Assembly: GCA_018240405.1 (NCBI GenBank)
Contig: JAFEFW010000617.1
Coordinates: 1-64,000, forward strand
DNA length: 64,000 nucleotides
DNA from: Pseudomonadota bacterium
GTDB taxonomy: Bacteria > Pseudomonadota > Alphaproteobacteria > Acetobacterales > Acetobacteraceae
Direction of reading: 5' to 3'
The notes beneath the pieces are model-generated. The model worked only from the letters and a program-made list of their open reading frames with translations. It had not been told where the DNA came from and did no database searches. Below are positions 31,137-39,573 of the stretch, one piece after another (the first letter of the stretch is position 1; the number at the start of each line of letters is the position of its first letter). The translations under genes and the position numbers were made by a program.

Positions 31137-31178
31137 GATATACTGCGGTGATCTCGGCGTTCGATTGATATCAATCAA
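31137..31178 (-). promoter_or_regulatory. FNR/FixK-type promoter reading leftward
   Basis: A perfect TTGAT-N4-ATCAA box lies at 31165-31178 (centre 31171.5). Reading leftward, TATATC at 31142-31137 fits a -10 element, putting +1 at 31130 and the box centre at exactly -41.5, the class II activator position. No coding gene starts downstream; the transcript would run antisense into the 3' end of the fucosyltransferase-like gene. Activity is inferred. Confidence 0.45.
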
Positions 31179-31223
31179 CACGAAGAACGCCCGCATAAGC
31201 CGGACCAACGCGCTGATGCGAGA

Positions 31224-32651
31224 TCAATCCTCGACCTGCATTCCCTCCATCGGTAATGCTGTGCCGACCAATGGCAGTCCGCGGTTGCTTCGGCCCCCGT
31301 AAATCTCCACCTCATCAAGGTGAAGGTGCCCCGCGCCCCGGAGCCGTATCATAACGAATCGGACGACGTCGCCGCCCTTGGACGGCACAATCAACGGCGT
31401 TCCGTCCGTCCCAAACGGGCCTGTGACATGCGAATACAGGATCGTCCATCCCGCGCCGTCGCCGCTGCCAAGGATGTCGAGTTCGGCCGCCCGGGCGGCT
31501 AGGTCAGGATTGTCGGCCCGGTTGTAGATGCGGATTTCCGCAAGCTCATAGGACGCCAGCAGATCGACGATCCACCACGGCCCGTTCTCCATGCGCGTGT
31601 GGAACCCGTACAGGCCGGACCGGAGGCCATTATTGCCGCCGCCCGCCGTGCGGCTACCGGGTGGTTCGGCACTATCCGGCTCGTAAACCGAACTTTGCCA
31701 GGACGGCTTATTCAGCGCCACATTCTCGTGCCCCAACGCCGTGTTGGACGGGCTCGGGCTGAGTCGCAGACCCGCGGCGGTGTAGTGGTGCCAGTACTCC
31801 GCGAGGTAGCTGTCGTAGACTGCATTCGTCCCGGCCAGGATCTCCCGGTAATAGCCGGAATTGTAGGCGTGCCGCCACATGTCGCCATTGGCGAAGCCAC
31901 CGCGGCGCCAGCGACGCAGGAAGTCTTCCTCTGACTTGAACTGAAAGTGCGCGATGAAGGCCTTTGTAAGAAGTGCCTCGGCCAGCCCCGGCCGATTGAC
32001 GAACGGGTAGGTCGATTCCGGAAATCCATAGGAATAGCCTTCCATCGACTGATGCAGTACATCGCGGCAGCGCACGCCAGGCAGCCGGAAATTGTCGAGG
32101 AAATGCCAAAATGCGCCCAGGCCTGCCTGATAGCCTTGCTTCACCATACCGGGCTCAATAGCGGCGGAACGGCACAACATCTTGGTATGGATGTCGACGC
32201 CGCGTGACCTGCGGAGGTAGGACGTCAATACGGGCCCCTGCGCCCTCTGCACGTGGCCACTGTTGCCATAAACCAACCATTGAAAATACAGGCAATCCGT
32301 ATTGTGACTATATTCAGTCATGAACGCATGTATATTGTTGATACCAGTCAATATGAAGAATTCGTCAATGTCGAGGAAGCTGAACCACTCGGTCTCCTGC
32401 TTAAAGTTTTCCAGGAAGTGGAAGTAGATCGCGGCCTGCTCGCCCGCCTTCGGCCAGTGGCGGAACGTGACGTAGGGACGCGGGCCATGAACATACGCCG
32501 CAACCGCCCGGTAGAGCGCCGCTGGGTCATCGTCGTTGGAGTACAGGTAGATGTGATCGAAGCCAATGGATCGGTGATATTCGACCCACTCCTGGATCTG
32601 CGTCTCTTCCCAGCGCGCACAGGCAACGAGTGAATAGCGGTAGCGAGGCAT
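31224..32651 (-). CDS. GT92/DUF23-like glycosyltransferase with C-terminal F-type-lectin-like domain
   Basis: The product has 475 residues. Residues 1-290 are a GT-A-like transferase of the DUF23/GT92 type: RYSLVACARWEETQIQEWVE, then IGFDHIYLYSND and the metal-binding FLDIDEFFIL. Residues about 310-455 form a jelly-roll domain: NVALNKPSWQSSVYEPDSA, then FHTRMENGPWWIVDLL and IRIYNRADN. The fucolectin motif HX26RXD is present exactly; the last basic residue is two positions later than in the eel lectin (X6 instead of X4 before Arg). A general F5/8C carbohydrate-binding module is the fallback. There is no signal peptide. It converges with the fucosyltransferase-like gene. Confidence 0.75.
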   Translation of the reverse strand: MPRYRYSLVACARWEETQIQEWVEYHRSIGFDHIYLYSNDDDPAALYRAVAAYVHGPRPYVTFRHWPKAGEQAAIYFHFLENFKQETEWFSFLDIDEFFILTGINNIHAFMTEYSHNTDCLYFQWLVYGNSGHVQRAQGPVLTSYLRRSRGVDIHTKMLCRSAAIEPGMVKQGYQAGLGAFWHFLDNFRLPGVRCRDVLHQSMEGYSYGFPESTYPFVNRPGLAEALLTKAFIAHFQFKSEEDFLRRWRRGGFANGDMWRHAYNSGYYREILAGTNAVYDSYLAEYWHHYTAAGLRLSPSPSNTALGHENVALNKPSWQSSVYEPDSAEPPGSRTAGGGNNGLRSGLYGFHTRMENGPWWIVDLLASYELAEIRIYNRADNPDLAARAAELDILGSGDGAGWTILYSHVTGPFGTDGTPLIVPSKGGDVVRFVMIRLRGAGHLHLDEVEIYGGRSNRGLPLVGTALPMEGMQVED

Positions 32652-32702
32652 GGTCGGTCCGCAGCAAACACTGCGCGGATGTAGCCCGCCGCAGGATCGG
32701 AG

Positions 32703-34682
32703 TCACTCGGCTTCGGCAGGTCCGTCCGGTGCGTCCGTCTGCAACCGGGCGCGCACCCGGGCGGCCAGTTCCTCCAGCGGGAACGGCTTGCGGATCACCT
32801 CCATGCCCGCCGGGAGCGCGGCGTTATCCAGTGCGCGGCCGGCATAACCCGTGATCAGCAGCACTGGCAGGCCCGGCCGTATGGCGCGTGCGGCTTCTGC
32901 CAGTTGCCTGCCGTTGATGCCGGGCAGGCCCACATCCGTGATCAACAGGTTCAGCCGGATGCCGGACTGCACAATGCGCATTCCGGACGGACCATCCGCC
33001 GCCTGAATGATCCGGCACCCAAGGTCGCGCAGCGCCTCGACAGCAAGATTACGGACCCCGTCTTCGTCTTCAACGACAAGAATGGTGGCCCCGGCGACGG
33101 CGCCGTCGGCCGGGTTGGCAGGGCTGCTCGCCGACCCGGGCGATGCCTGCTCCTCAATGCGCTCGTGCCGCGGCAGAAACAGATGCATGGTGGTGCCGAC
33201 GCCGACGCTACTTTCCAGGCGAACAAACCCGCCGGATTGTTGCACAAAGCCGTAGATCTGCGACAGACCCAGACCGGTCCCTTCACCGATCGGCTTGGTG
33301 GTGAAGAACGGCTCGAAGGCGCGCTCCAGCACGTCCGGCGGCATGCCAGTGCCGGTATCTGCGACGGTAATCTGCACCCAACCGCCCACCTCCGGCATGC
33401 CGTCTTCGCGCGCGTCGTCCTCGGACACCTCACGATCGACCGTGGTAATGGTCAGGGTGCCGCCGTCTGGCATGGCGTCGCGGGCATTGATGGCAAGGTT
33501 CAACAGCGCGCTTTCCAGTTGGTTTGGATCGCACAGCGCCGACCAGGTGCCGTCGTGCAGTTGCAGCTCCAGCCGGATTTCAGGTCCAAGAGTGCGGCGG
33601 ATCAGTTCTTCCATACCGCGAATCAGCGAGTCCGGCTCGACCGGGCGCGGCTGCAGCGCCTGCCGCCGGGCGAAGGCCAGCATGCGATGGGTAAGGCGGG
33701 CCGCACGTTCGACGGCCTGGCGGGCGCCAGCGATGTGCCGGGTGAGATCCTCTGTTCGGCCCTGGCTGATCCGACGCTCCATCAGCTCAAGGCCACCGCC
33801 GATGCCCTGCAGCATGTTATTGAAGTCGTGGGCAATGCCGCCGGTCAGCTGTCCCACCGCTTCCATTTTCTGCGCCTGGTGGAGGCGTTCCTCGCTGGCG
33901 CGCAACGCGGCCTCGGCGCGACGGCGGGCGGTGACGTCGGTAAGGGCGGAGAGTACCCAGGCGCGGTCGCCCCGGCGCTCCAGCCGGGCCGATACCTGGC
34001 CTTCAATAATCGCGCCGTCACGCGCGATAAAACGCCGCTCCACATCGTGCAGCGCACCGCGCGTCAGCAATTCCGTACGCTCCGCGTCCAGCGCGCGACG
34101 ATCGCCTGGCACCAGAAAATCGCTGACCGGGCGGCCAACGACCTCATCGCGTCGGTAGCCGAGGAGGGATAGCCACGAATCGGAGACGCCGGTGATGACG
34201 TCGCCGTTGTCGAGCGTGTAGAGCGGCACCGGTGAATATTCAAAGCGTGCGCGATGGTGCGATTCGCTCTCCCGCAAGGCAGCGTTCGTTGCCTCCCATT
34301 GGGCGGGCGACGGTAGCGCCAGTGCGGCTGGCATCAGCCACCAGAGGGCTATGGCAGTGGTTAGAGACGCAAGTGCAGTGAGCGCCTTTATCATTGCCTG
34401 GATGCCGTAAGCCGGCTGCCAGAGGGTGATGACGTCGAGGATATGGGTCGCGCCGCACAGCAGGATGAATGCAGCGAACAGCAGGAAGACCGGGGGGAAG
34501 GCAAGGTCGCGCCGGCGGCGTGCAAACACCAGCAGGAAGATCGGTATGGTGAAATAGGCAATGCCGATGGCCAGGTCGGACGCCGCGTAAGTCCGGATCA
34601 GCCAGGGGCTCCAGAGCAGGCAGAACCCATGCGGCGTAAGGCCGTCCGAAGCGAACAGCCAGGAGGCAAGTTTCTCGAACAT
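32703..34682 (-). CDS. Hybrid histidine kinase with ethylene-receptor-like membrane domain
   Basis: I chose the ATG at 34682, giving 659 residues. Residues 20-120 hold three membrane helices strikingly like the ETR1 ethylene-binding domain. The copper ligands of ETR1, Cys65 and His69, correspond to Cys76 and His80 in LLCGATHILD; ETR1 Asp25, Tyr32, Ile35, Pro36 and Ile62 correspond to Asp36, Tyr43, Ile46, Pro47 and Ile73, all with the same offset of 11. A PAS domain follows (about 142-255), then a HisKA domain with phospho-His285 (GGIAHDFNNML), an HATPase domain (LNLAINARDAMPDGG, TGTGMPPDV, GEGTGLGLSQ) and a C-terminal receiver (LLITDVGLPG). Ligand and output are unknown; no response regulator gene is adjacent. 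Confidence 0.9.
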   Translation of the reverse strand: MFEKLASWLFASDGLTPHGFCLLWSPWLIRTYAASDLAIGIAYFTIPIFLLVFARRRRDLAFPPVFLLFAAFILLCGATHILDVITLWQPAYGIQAMIKALTALASLTTAIALWWLMPAALALPSPAQWEATNAALRESESHHRARFEYSPVPLYTLDNGDVITGVSDSWLSLLGYRRDEVVGRPVSDFLVPGDRRALDAERTELLTRGALHDVERRFIARDGAIIEGQVSARLERRGDRAWVLSALTDVTARRRAEAALRASEERLHQAQKMEAVGQLTGGIAHDFNNMLQGIGGGLELMERRISQGRTEDLTRHIAGARQAVERAARLTHRMLAFARRQALQPRPVEPDSLIRGMEELIRRTLGPEIRLELQLHDGTWSALCDPNQLESALLNLAINARDAMPDGGTLTITTVDREVSEDDAREDGMPEVGGWVQITVADTGTGMPPDVLERAFEPFFTTKPIGEGTGLGLSQIYGFVQQSGGFVRLESSVGVGTTMHLFLPRHERIEEQASPGSASSPANPADGAVAGATILVVEDEDGVRNLAVEALRDLGCRIIQAADGPSGMRIVQSGIRLNLLITDVGLPGINGRQLAEAARAIRPGLPVLLITGYAGRALDNAALPAGMEVIRKPFPLEELAARVRARLQTDAPDGPAEAE

Positions 34683-34948
34683 TTTGCTCCGGCACGGGCA
34701 AATGCCGCGCGGCTCAGGCAGGCCCGGGCGCGGACGGCGATCATTTAGGAGATGTAATCCAAGGCGCCGGAGCTGTGGCAGCCTCAATGTTCAAACAGTA
34801 GTGAGTGACGCAGCCGTGTTGGATCCGGTTGTAACCGCCTTAGAGCAAGGCCTCCGGACGCAGGCCCTGTTACAGGGAGCCGAATAGGACTTGCATCCTG
34901 TCGCCTTTCGGCGTATGAACAAACACAGAACAGATTTGCGGAACGGGC

Positions 34949-35326
34949 ATGAATTCGGTCACAACGGCTGCGGAGCAACTTATGGAGCAGGAGCGTCTGA
35001 CGCTGCGGGCAGTGATTGTGCCGACTGGCGTCGACCCGCGCCCCTATTTGTTGCAGGCAGGCATTGTCAGCCCCGTCGTGGTGCCGATTGCCCAAGCACC
35101 GCATGATGCGGCCGGTGGCGCTCCTGACGGCTGGCTCTCGGCGGTGCCAGCAAAGTTGACGCTGGATCGTTCGGCAACGGTTCAGAATGAGCCGGCAATG
35201 GCCTCAACGGCAACTATTGAGGAGGATGTGGCCGGACCGGACCAGGCTGATCCGGAGCGGCGGACGGTCAATCTGCCCGACGCCTTTGGCATGCGGCCGC
35301 TTGCGCCAGTCTGGCGTCAGACTTGA
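34949..35326 (+). CDS. Hypothetical protein
   Basis: A 125-residue reading frame from an ATG with GGAACGGG just upstream. No family was recognised. The N-terminal half is plausible globular sequence (LRAVIVPTGVDPRPYLLQAG); the rest is Ala/Asp/Pro-rich and probably disordered (TIEEDVAGPDQADPERRTVN). There is no signal peptide or membrane helix. It lies between the divergent sensor kinase and dapA. Composition is consistent with coding, but an accidental frame cannot be excluded. Confidence 0.45.
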   Translation: MNSVTTAAEQLMEQERLTLRAVIVPTGVDPRPYLLQAGIVSPVVVPIAQAPHDAAGGAPDGWLSAVPAKLTLDRSATVQNEPAMASTATIEEDVAGPDQADPERRTVNLPDAFGMRPLAPVWRQT

Positions 35327-35441
35327 GCATGTGAAAATGTCGGGCCGGTCGTTCTGCCAGTTCGATCAACTGCCGAAGGTAGTTTGGGGCAAAGGTCGTA
35401 TGGCGGTTGACCAACCGGCCGCCTCCGCATAACGTTGCCGA

Positions 35442-35573
35442 ATGGACACGGTACGCGCCATTGTCGCTTCGAAAAAACCCGCCCCCATCCTGGGGACCGG
35501 AGATTGTTGCGCGCGCTAAGCCATACGACTTCGCACACGATCCCAAACCCCGCCGGTCCGACGGGGTTTTTTC
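35442..35573 (+). promoter_or_regulatory. Possible attenuator/leader upstream of dapA
   Basis: An ATG at 35442 opens a 25-codon peptide (stop 35517-35519) that includes a Lys-Lys pair. A small hairpin CCCCA-TCC-TGGGG (35483-35495) lies inside it. Beyond the stop comes a terminator: AAACCCCG (35545-35552) pairs with CGGGGTTT, followed by a T run to 35572. The GGGG of the first hairpin could alternatively pair with the CCCC of the terminator. It ends 42 bp before dapA. No good ribosome binding site precedes the peptide, so it may instead be a plain terminator of upstream transcription. Confidence 0.4.
35545..35573 (+). terminator. Intrinsic terminator 42 bp before dapA
   Basis: Stem AAACCCCG / CGGGGTTT with a 9-nt loop, followed by more T residues. 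It either ends transcription from the hypothetical gene at 34949 or serves as an attenuator for dapA. Confidence 0.7.
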
Positions 35574-35614
35574 ATGTCCATGCCCTGTCTCCGGCACCAT
35601 ACGGAGTACAACGC

Positions 35615-36511
35615 ATGACGCACACATCGCCCACAGGCATCTGGCTTCCGCTCGTAACGCCCTTCACTGAGGGCGTGCTGGACGAGGCGTCAGTCCGTCG
35701 CCTTGTCGCCCACTACGCTTCAACATCCATAGACGGGCTGATTTTGGCGGCCACAACGGGAGAGGGTCTGACGCTGGACGAGGATGAGACGACCCGTCTT
35801 ATCGCCATTGCCCGGGACAGCCTCGCGCGCGTGTCCGGGCCGCAGATGCCGGTATGGCTTGGGCTGTGCGGCAGCGACACGGCAAGAATGGTTAAGGACC
35901 TGCGCCGCGCGGATCAGCAGCCTGTCGACGGATACCTGATCGCATGTCCGTACTACACGCGACCAGCGCAGGAGGGGCTCTACGAGCATTTTGCCGCGCT
36001 GGCGGGGAGCACCGACAGGCCTATTATGATTTACAACATTCCCTACCGCACGGGGGTGAACCTTGGTAACGAAACGATGCTGAGGCTTGCGGCGCTACCG
36101 AATATCGTCGGCGTGAAGGATTGTTGCGCAAATCCTGACCAGTCGTTTGACCTGACGCGGGGCCGACCCCCAGGCTTTTCGGTGCTGACCGGTGAGGATC
36201 CTTTCTTTCATGCGGCGCTCGGACAGGGGGCGGATGGCGGCATCCTGGCGTCGGCGCACGCCGCGCCTCAGGCCTTCGCGTCCGTGCGGGCTCTGTTCCT
36301 GGCGGGTGAGCGTGAGGCGGCGCTGACGGCTTGGCGCACATTGGTGGAGGTTCCACGGCTGTTGTTTGCCGAACCAAGCCCAGGCCCGGTGAAGCATTGG
36401 CTTTGGCGGGCCGGTTTGATTGGTAGCCCCGAGGTGCGACTGCCGATGACGCGGCCGAGCGCGGCGCTGGCAGCGCGGATCGATTCGGCGGTGCGTCGTG
36501 CGGTGCACTAA
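35615..36511 (+). CDS. dapA: 4-hydroxy-tetrahydrodipicolinate synthase-like aldolase
   Basis: A 298-residue class I aldolase. The start chosen (MTHTSPTGIWLPLVTPF) matches family length. The pyruvate-binding ATTGEG loop, the YYTRPAQEG segment, the catalytic Tyr in IYNIPYRTGVN and the Schiff-base Lys in NIVGVKDCCANPD are all present, so it should be active. The natural assignment is the first committed step of lysine and diaminopimelate synthesis. N-acetylneuraminate lyase-type or other pyruvate aldolases are possible, since no other lysine gene is adjacent. smpB, a frequent neighbour of dapA, is absent. Confidence 0.82.
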   Translation: MTHTSPTGIWLPLVTPFTEGVLDEASVRRLVAHYASTSIDGLILAATTGEGLTLDEDETTRLIAIARDSLARVSGPQMPVWLGLCGSDTARMVKDLRRADQQPVDGYLIACPYYTRPAQEGLYEHFAALAGSTDRPIMIYNIPYRTGVNLGNETMLRLAALPNIVGVKDCCANPDQSFDLTRGRPPGFSVLTGEDPFFHAALGQGADGGILASAHAAPQAFASVRALFLAGEREAALTAWRTLVEVPRLLFAEPSPGPVKHWLWRAGLIGSPEVRLPMTRPSAALAARIDSAVRRAVH

Positions 36512-36710
36512 CATCCACCTGTCATGAACCGTTGCGCGCCCTCGCGCCTGACCTGACGCACGGACGCCGGGTGATGGCGGGGCCATGCCATGGGTCACGT
36601 ATAGCAATGTGAGGTGGGCTGCTGACCCGGCCGGCCAGTAAGCGCGTGCTTCCCACGCGCCCTGTCGCCGCGAAGCGAAGGCACTCCAGCCAGAGTCCTC
36701 TAGCGGGTAC

Positions 36711-36750
36711 AAAAAATCCCGCCATCCGGCGGCATGCCGGATGGCGGGTC
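36711..36750 (-). terminator. Rho-independent terminator of the DegP-like gene
   Basis: A perfect 13-bp stem (CCCGCCATCCGGC at 36718-36730 with GCCGGATGGCGGG at 36736-36748), loop of five. On the reverse strand it is followed by six T residues. It lies 20 bp after the protease stop. Confidence 0.9.
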
Positions 36751-36769
36751 AAAATCGTCGGCTGGGGGT

Positions 36770-38290
36770 CTAACCCTGGTTGCTCTGGTCCAGGTTTACG
36801 CCGACGAAGGCAGCCTGGCCGTTGCGGTAAATCCGCAGGGCCACGGCCTTGTTGTCACCGCTCATCGCGCCTTTCAGCGCCTTCACGGCCTCGCTCGGCG
36901 ACGTCACCGACTGGGTGTTCACGCCGACAATCACGTCACCCGGTTGCAGGCCGGCCGCTTCGGCCGGGGAGCCCGGACGGACCCGCTCCACCACCGCACC
37001 CTTGGTGCCTTCCGGCAGGTCAAGCTGGCTGCGGATCTCCGGCGAAAGCTGCGCCAGTGCCACGCCAAGCTGGCCACGCGACGGGCTTTCGGCGCCGGTC
37101 TCGTTGCTCGCGACCTTCTGGTCCGGCATCGACCCGACCTTGACCGTCATGTCCTTCTGTGCGCCGTCACGCAGCACTGTCAGATTTGCGTCCTGGCCCG
37201 GCTGGATCGCAGCGACGTTCAGCGCCAGGTCACGCGGGTTGGACACCTTCGTGCCGTTCACCGCCTGGATGACATCGCCCGGCTGCAGTCCGGCTTTCGC
37301 GGCCGGGCTGTCAGCCGACACGCCCGCCAGCAAGGCGCCGCCATTCTCCGGCAGCTTCAGCGCCTTGGCCGTGGCTGCGGTTACCGGCTGCGTCTCCACG
37401 CCCATGTAGCCGCGGGTCACGTGCCCACTCTTCTCCAGCTGCGCCGTCACGGTGCGGATCATGTCCGAGGGAACGGCGAAACCGATGCCGACCGACCCGC
37501 CGGTGGGCGAGAGGATGGCGGTGTTCATGCCAATGACCTTGCCGTCCTGGGTGAACAGCGGGCCGCCGGAGTTGCCCTGGTTGATCGGCGCATCGATCTG
37601 GATGAACTGGTCGTAGGGGCCGGAACCGATGTCACGGCTGACCGCCGAGACGATGCCCGCCGTCACAGTGCCACCGAGGCCAAACGGATTGCCCATGGCC
37701 ACGACCCACTCACCTGGCTTCACGTCGCGGGAATTGCCGAGCTGGATGTACGGCAGCGGCTTGTCGGACTTCACCTTCAGCACCGCGATATCGGTACGCG
37801 GGTCGGTGCCGATGACCTTCGCCGGCAGTTCGGTGCCGTCATCCAGGGTGACCGTCACGCTGGTGGCGCCCTTCACGACATGGTTGTTGGTGACCACTGT
37901 GCCGGCGGCGTCAATGATGAAACCCGAGCCGCGGGCCTCAGCCGAACGCTTCTGCGGCGCGCCGCCGTGCGGAACCATCTGGCCGAAGGGGAACGGGAGT
38001 TGCGGACCCATGCCGCGGCCCGGCATCGGATTGCCGTCCTCATCCTGCATGGCCGCCGGGGTAGCCTTCATTTTCGTCGTGATGGAAACCACTGCCGGCT
38101 TCACCTGCGCAACCAGGCCGGAGAAATCCGCCAGGGCATGCGCCGGCGCAGGGGTTGCGGTCGACGGATTGACGGGCGCCGGGTTATCAGCCCAGGCCAT
38201 CGGACCCAGGGCAAAACCGCCCAGGCTGGTGCCCGCCAGCAGGGCGGCGGCCAGAGCAGCGCGGCGCCAGGGACGGTATTGCTTGTTCAT
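36770..38290 (-). CDS. Do-family periplasmic serine protease (DegP-like)
   Basis: A 506-residue HtrA protease/chaperone. A signal peptide (about 1-34, ending MAWADN) directs it to the periplasm. The triad is His137 (VVTNNHVVKG), Asp167 (DPRTDIAVLKV) and Ser241 (INQGNSGGPLF). Two PDZ domains follow (about 285-375 and 415-500), each with a LQPGDVI motif. A Met/Pro/Gly-rich LA-loop-like insert lies before the protease domain. It handles misfolded envelope proteins and is usually induced by envelope stress, but no convincing sigma-E-type or two-component site was found upstream. It has its own strong terminator. Confidence 0.94.
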   Translation of the reverse strand: MNKQYRPWRRAALAAALLAGTSLGGFALGPMAWADNPAPVNPSTATPAPAHALADFSGLVAQVKPAVVSITTKMKATPAAMQDEDGNPMPGRGMGPQLPFPFGQMVPHGGAPQKRSAEARGSGFIIDAAGTVVTNNHVVKGATSVTVTLDDGTELPAKVIGTDPRTDIAVLKVKSDKPLPYIQLGNSRDVKPGEWVVAMGNPFGLGGTVTAGIVSAVSRDIGSGPYDQFIQIDAPINQGNSGGPLFTQDGKVIGMNTAILSPTGGSVGIGFAVPSDMIRTVTAQLEKSGHVTRGYMGVETQPVTAATAKALKLPENGGALLAGVSADSPAAKAGLQPGDVIQAVNGTKVSNPRDLALNVAAIQPGQDANLTVLRDGAQKDMTVKVGSMPDQKVASNETGAESPSRGQLGVALAQLSPEIRSQLDLPEGTKGAVVERVRPGSPAEAAGLQPGDVIVGVNTQSVTSPSEAVKALKGAMSGDNKAVALRIYRNGQAAFVGVNLDQSNQG

Positions 38291-38763
38291 CTACTTGGTC
38301 TCCGTTGTCTCGGGAAAATGTGTTGCGACAACGGAGGAAATAGACGGCGGTTGTTAACCGTTCCTTGGTCAGAGCGATTAAACCGTCGTCATGTGCGTTA
38401 CGATTGCGTAAGTTCGCGGTTAGGAACCGGCGGGATCGCGTGCTGGCCAACCCGCCTGCAAGACTTGCTTAACGGCCCCTCGCGGCAATTTCACTGCGAC
38501 CGGCCCGTTTACCAGCAAGGCCATTCATGCCGATATAGAAACGGAATTACAAGCTACCTCGGCAATGGCCGCATGGCTTGCGACGCGGGGTCAGGAACTG
38601 CGACCTACGCGGCAAGGCGCGGATGTTGGCAGATTGATCCTGCGTCAGCGGCCTTCCGCGGCGACCGGATGCCGTTGCGTCACAGCGGCCAGCGCCGCTT
38701 CAACACGCAGTGTGCGCTGCCGGATTGCGGGCATGGGCAAGACTTCGCTATATCGGTGCCGAC
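38291..38763. other. Region between the protease gene and tRNA-Thr
   Basis: Holds the leftward promoter region of the DegP-like gene and, at its right end, the tRNA promoter. No protein-coding sequence is supported. Confidence 0.5.
38725..38754 (+). promoter_or_regulatory. Promoter of tRNA-Thr
   Basis: TTGCGG (38725-38730) and TATATC (38749-38754) are 18 bases apart. Transcription would start about three bases before the mature 5' end. Confidence 0.4.
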
Positions 38764-38838
38764 GCCGGGTTAGCACAGCGGTAGTGCAGCGGTTTTGTAA
38801 ACCGAAGGTCGGGGGTTCAAATCCCTCACCCGGCACCA
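38764..38838 (+). tRNA. tRNA-Thr (anticodon TGT)
   Basis: A 75-nt cloverleaf with CCA encoded. The acceptor stem GCCGGGT/ACCCGGC is perfect, the D arm is GCACAGCGGTAGTGC, and the T arm contains GGGGGTTCAAATCCCTC. The anticodon loop TTTGTAA gives TGT, reading ACA threonine codons. The outermost anticodon-stem pair is a G-A mismatch. Confidence 0.95.
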
Positions 38839-39102
38839 GCCTTGCCTTCTGTAGAGCGCCGCTTTTTCCGTGGGTTCCAGGCGAATGGCGTCGGCACCCT
38901 GTAATGCCACGTCGACGACAACGGAAAGAACGGGCGCCGCCGGATCACGCGGTTCAACTTCAGCAGGCCTGCGACGACACCCGTCTAATGACAGTAGCAC
39001 AGCGACACAGGCGGCGGCGCCAGAGCCAGCGCAAAAGGCTGACCAGCCCGGCCCAAGCGCTATCCTCAATCTGCGTCCGCCGCACTTATTGATTGAACCC
39101 GT

Positions 39103-39408
39103 ATGATTGCAAATGGTACATTACAACCCATGCGAGATGATGTGGCGCGTGACGTACACTCCGTCGGGCAGAAATTTGCCCTGGCGCAGATCGGCCGACG
39201 TCTGGAAACTCTGTGTGGTACGGTCGAAGCGCGGACGGCTGCCGCTATTATGAACGACGCCGCCGTGCGGCTCGGCTTCCGACCGAAGTTGCTACCGACC
39301 ATCCCCGATACCGATGTCCGTGAAGCCTTGCGCGCATGGTGTATCGCGCTGGAAATCGACGTGTGCGACGCCAGCGTCGCCGATGATACGCTCCGCATCT
39401 CAGGCTGA
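39103..39408 (+). CDS. Hypothetical protein
   Basis: A 101-residue frame with balanced, folded-looking composition: a helical first half (DVARDVHSVGQKFALAQIGR) and VREALRAWCIALEIDVCDAS near the end. A second in-frame ATG lies at 39130. No clear ribosome binding site and no known family. No membrane or secretion signal is present. It stands alone after tRNA-Thr. Confidence 0.45.
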   Translation: MIANGTLQPMRDDVARDVHSVGQKFALAQIGRRLETLCGTVEARTAAAIMNDAAVRLGFRPKLLPTIPDTDVREALRAWCIALEIDVCDASVADDTLRISG

Positions 39409-39573
39409 CGGAGCCGCTCGACGGTTGGCGGAGCATGTTGCTCTCGCGGTTGGGCGAGGCGCCATAGGCAGCCCTACTCGCTGCAAGCGCGCTATCTGGC
39501 AAACGGGCCTTTGTACACGCGTAGAGGAGCGCGCGCCGAGACCGCGCTTGCGGACCTGCTGGCGACAGCCCCG

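Noticed and set aside
35327-35572. tmRNA or 6S RNA gene next to dapA
   Set aside because: A terminator is present, but no tRNA-like ends, tag sequence or 6S-type bulged hairpin could be found.
38291-38450. Sigma-E or EcfG promoter for the DegP-like gene
   Set aside because: GGAAC is present, but the spacing to any CGTC/TCTGA-like -10 element is wrong.
36734-38773. 679-codon rightward frame opposite the DegP-like gene
   Set aside because: Antisense artefact, His/Arg-rich, no domain, runs past the protease start and into the tRNA promoter region.
38770-39069. Leftward 99-residue frame with a hydrophobic start
   Set aside because: Its end is the reverse reading of tRNA-Thr (a frequent false protein ending in DLNPRPS-like sequence).
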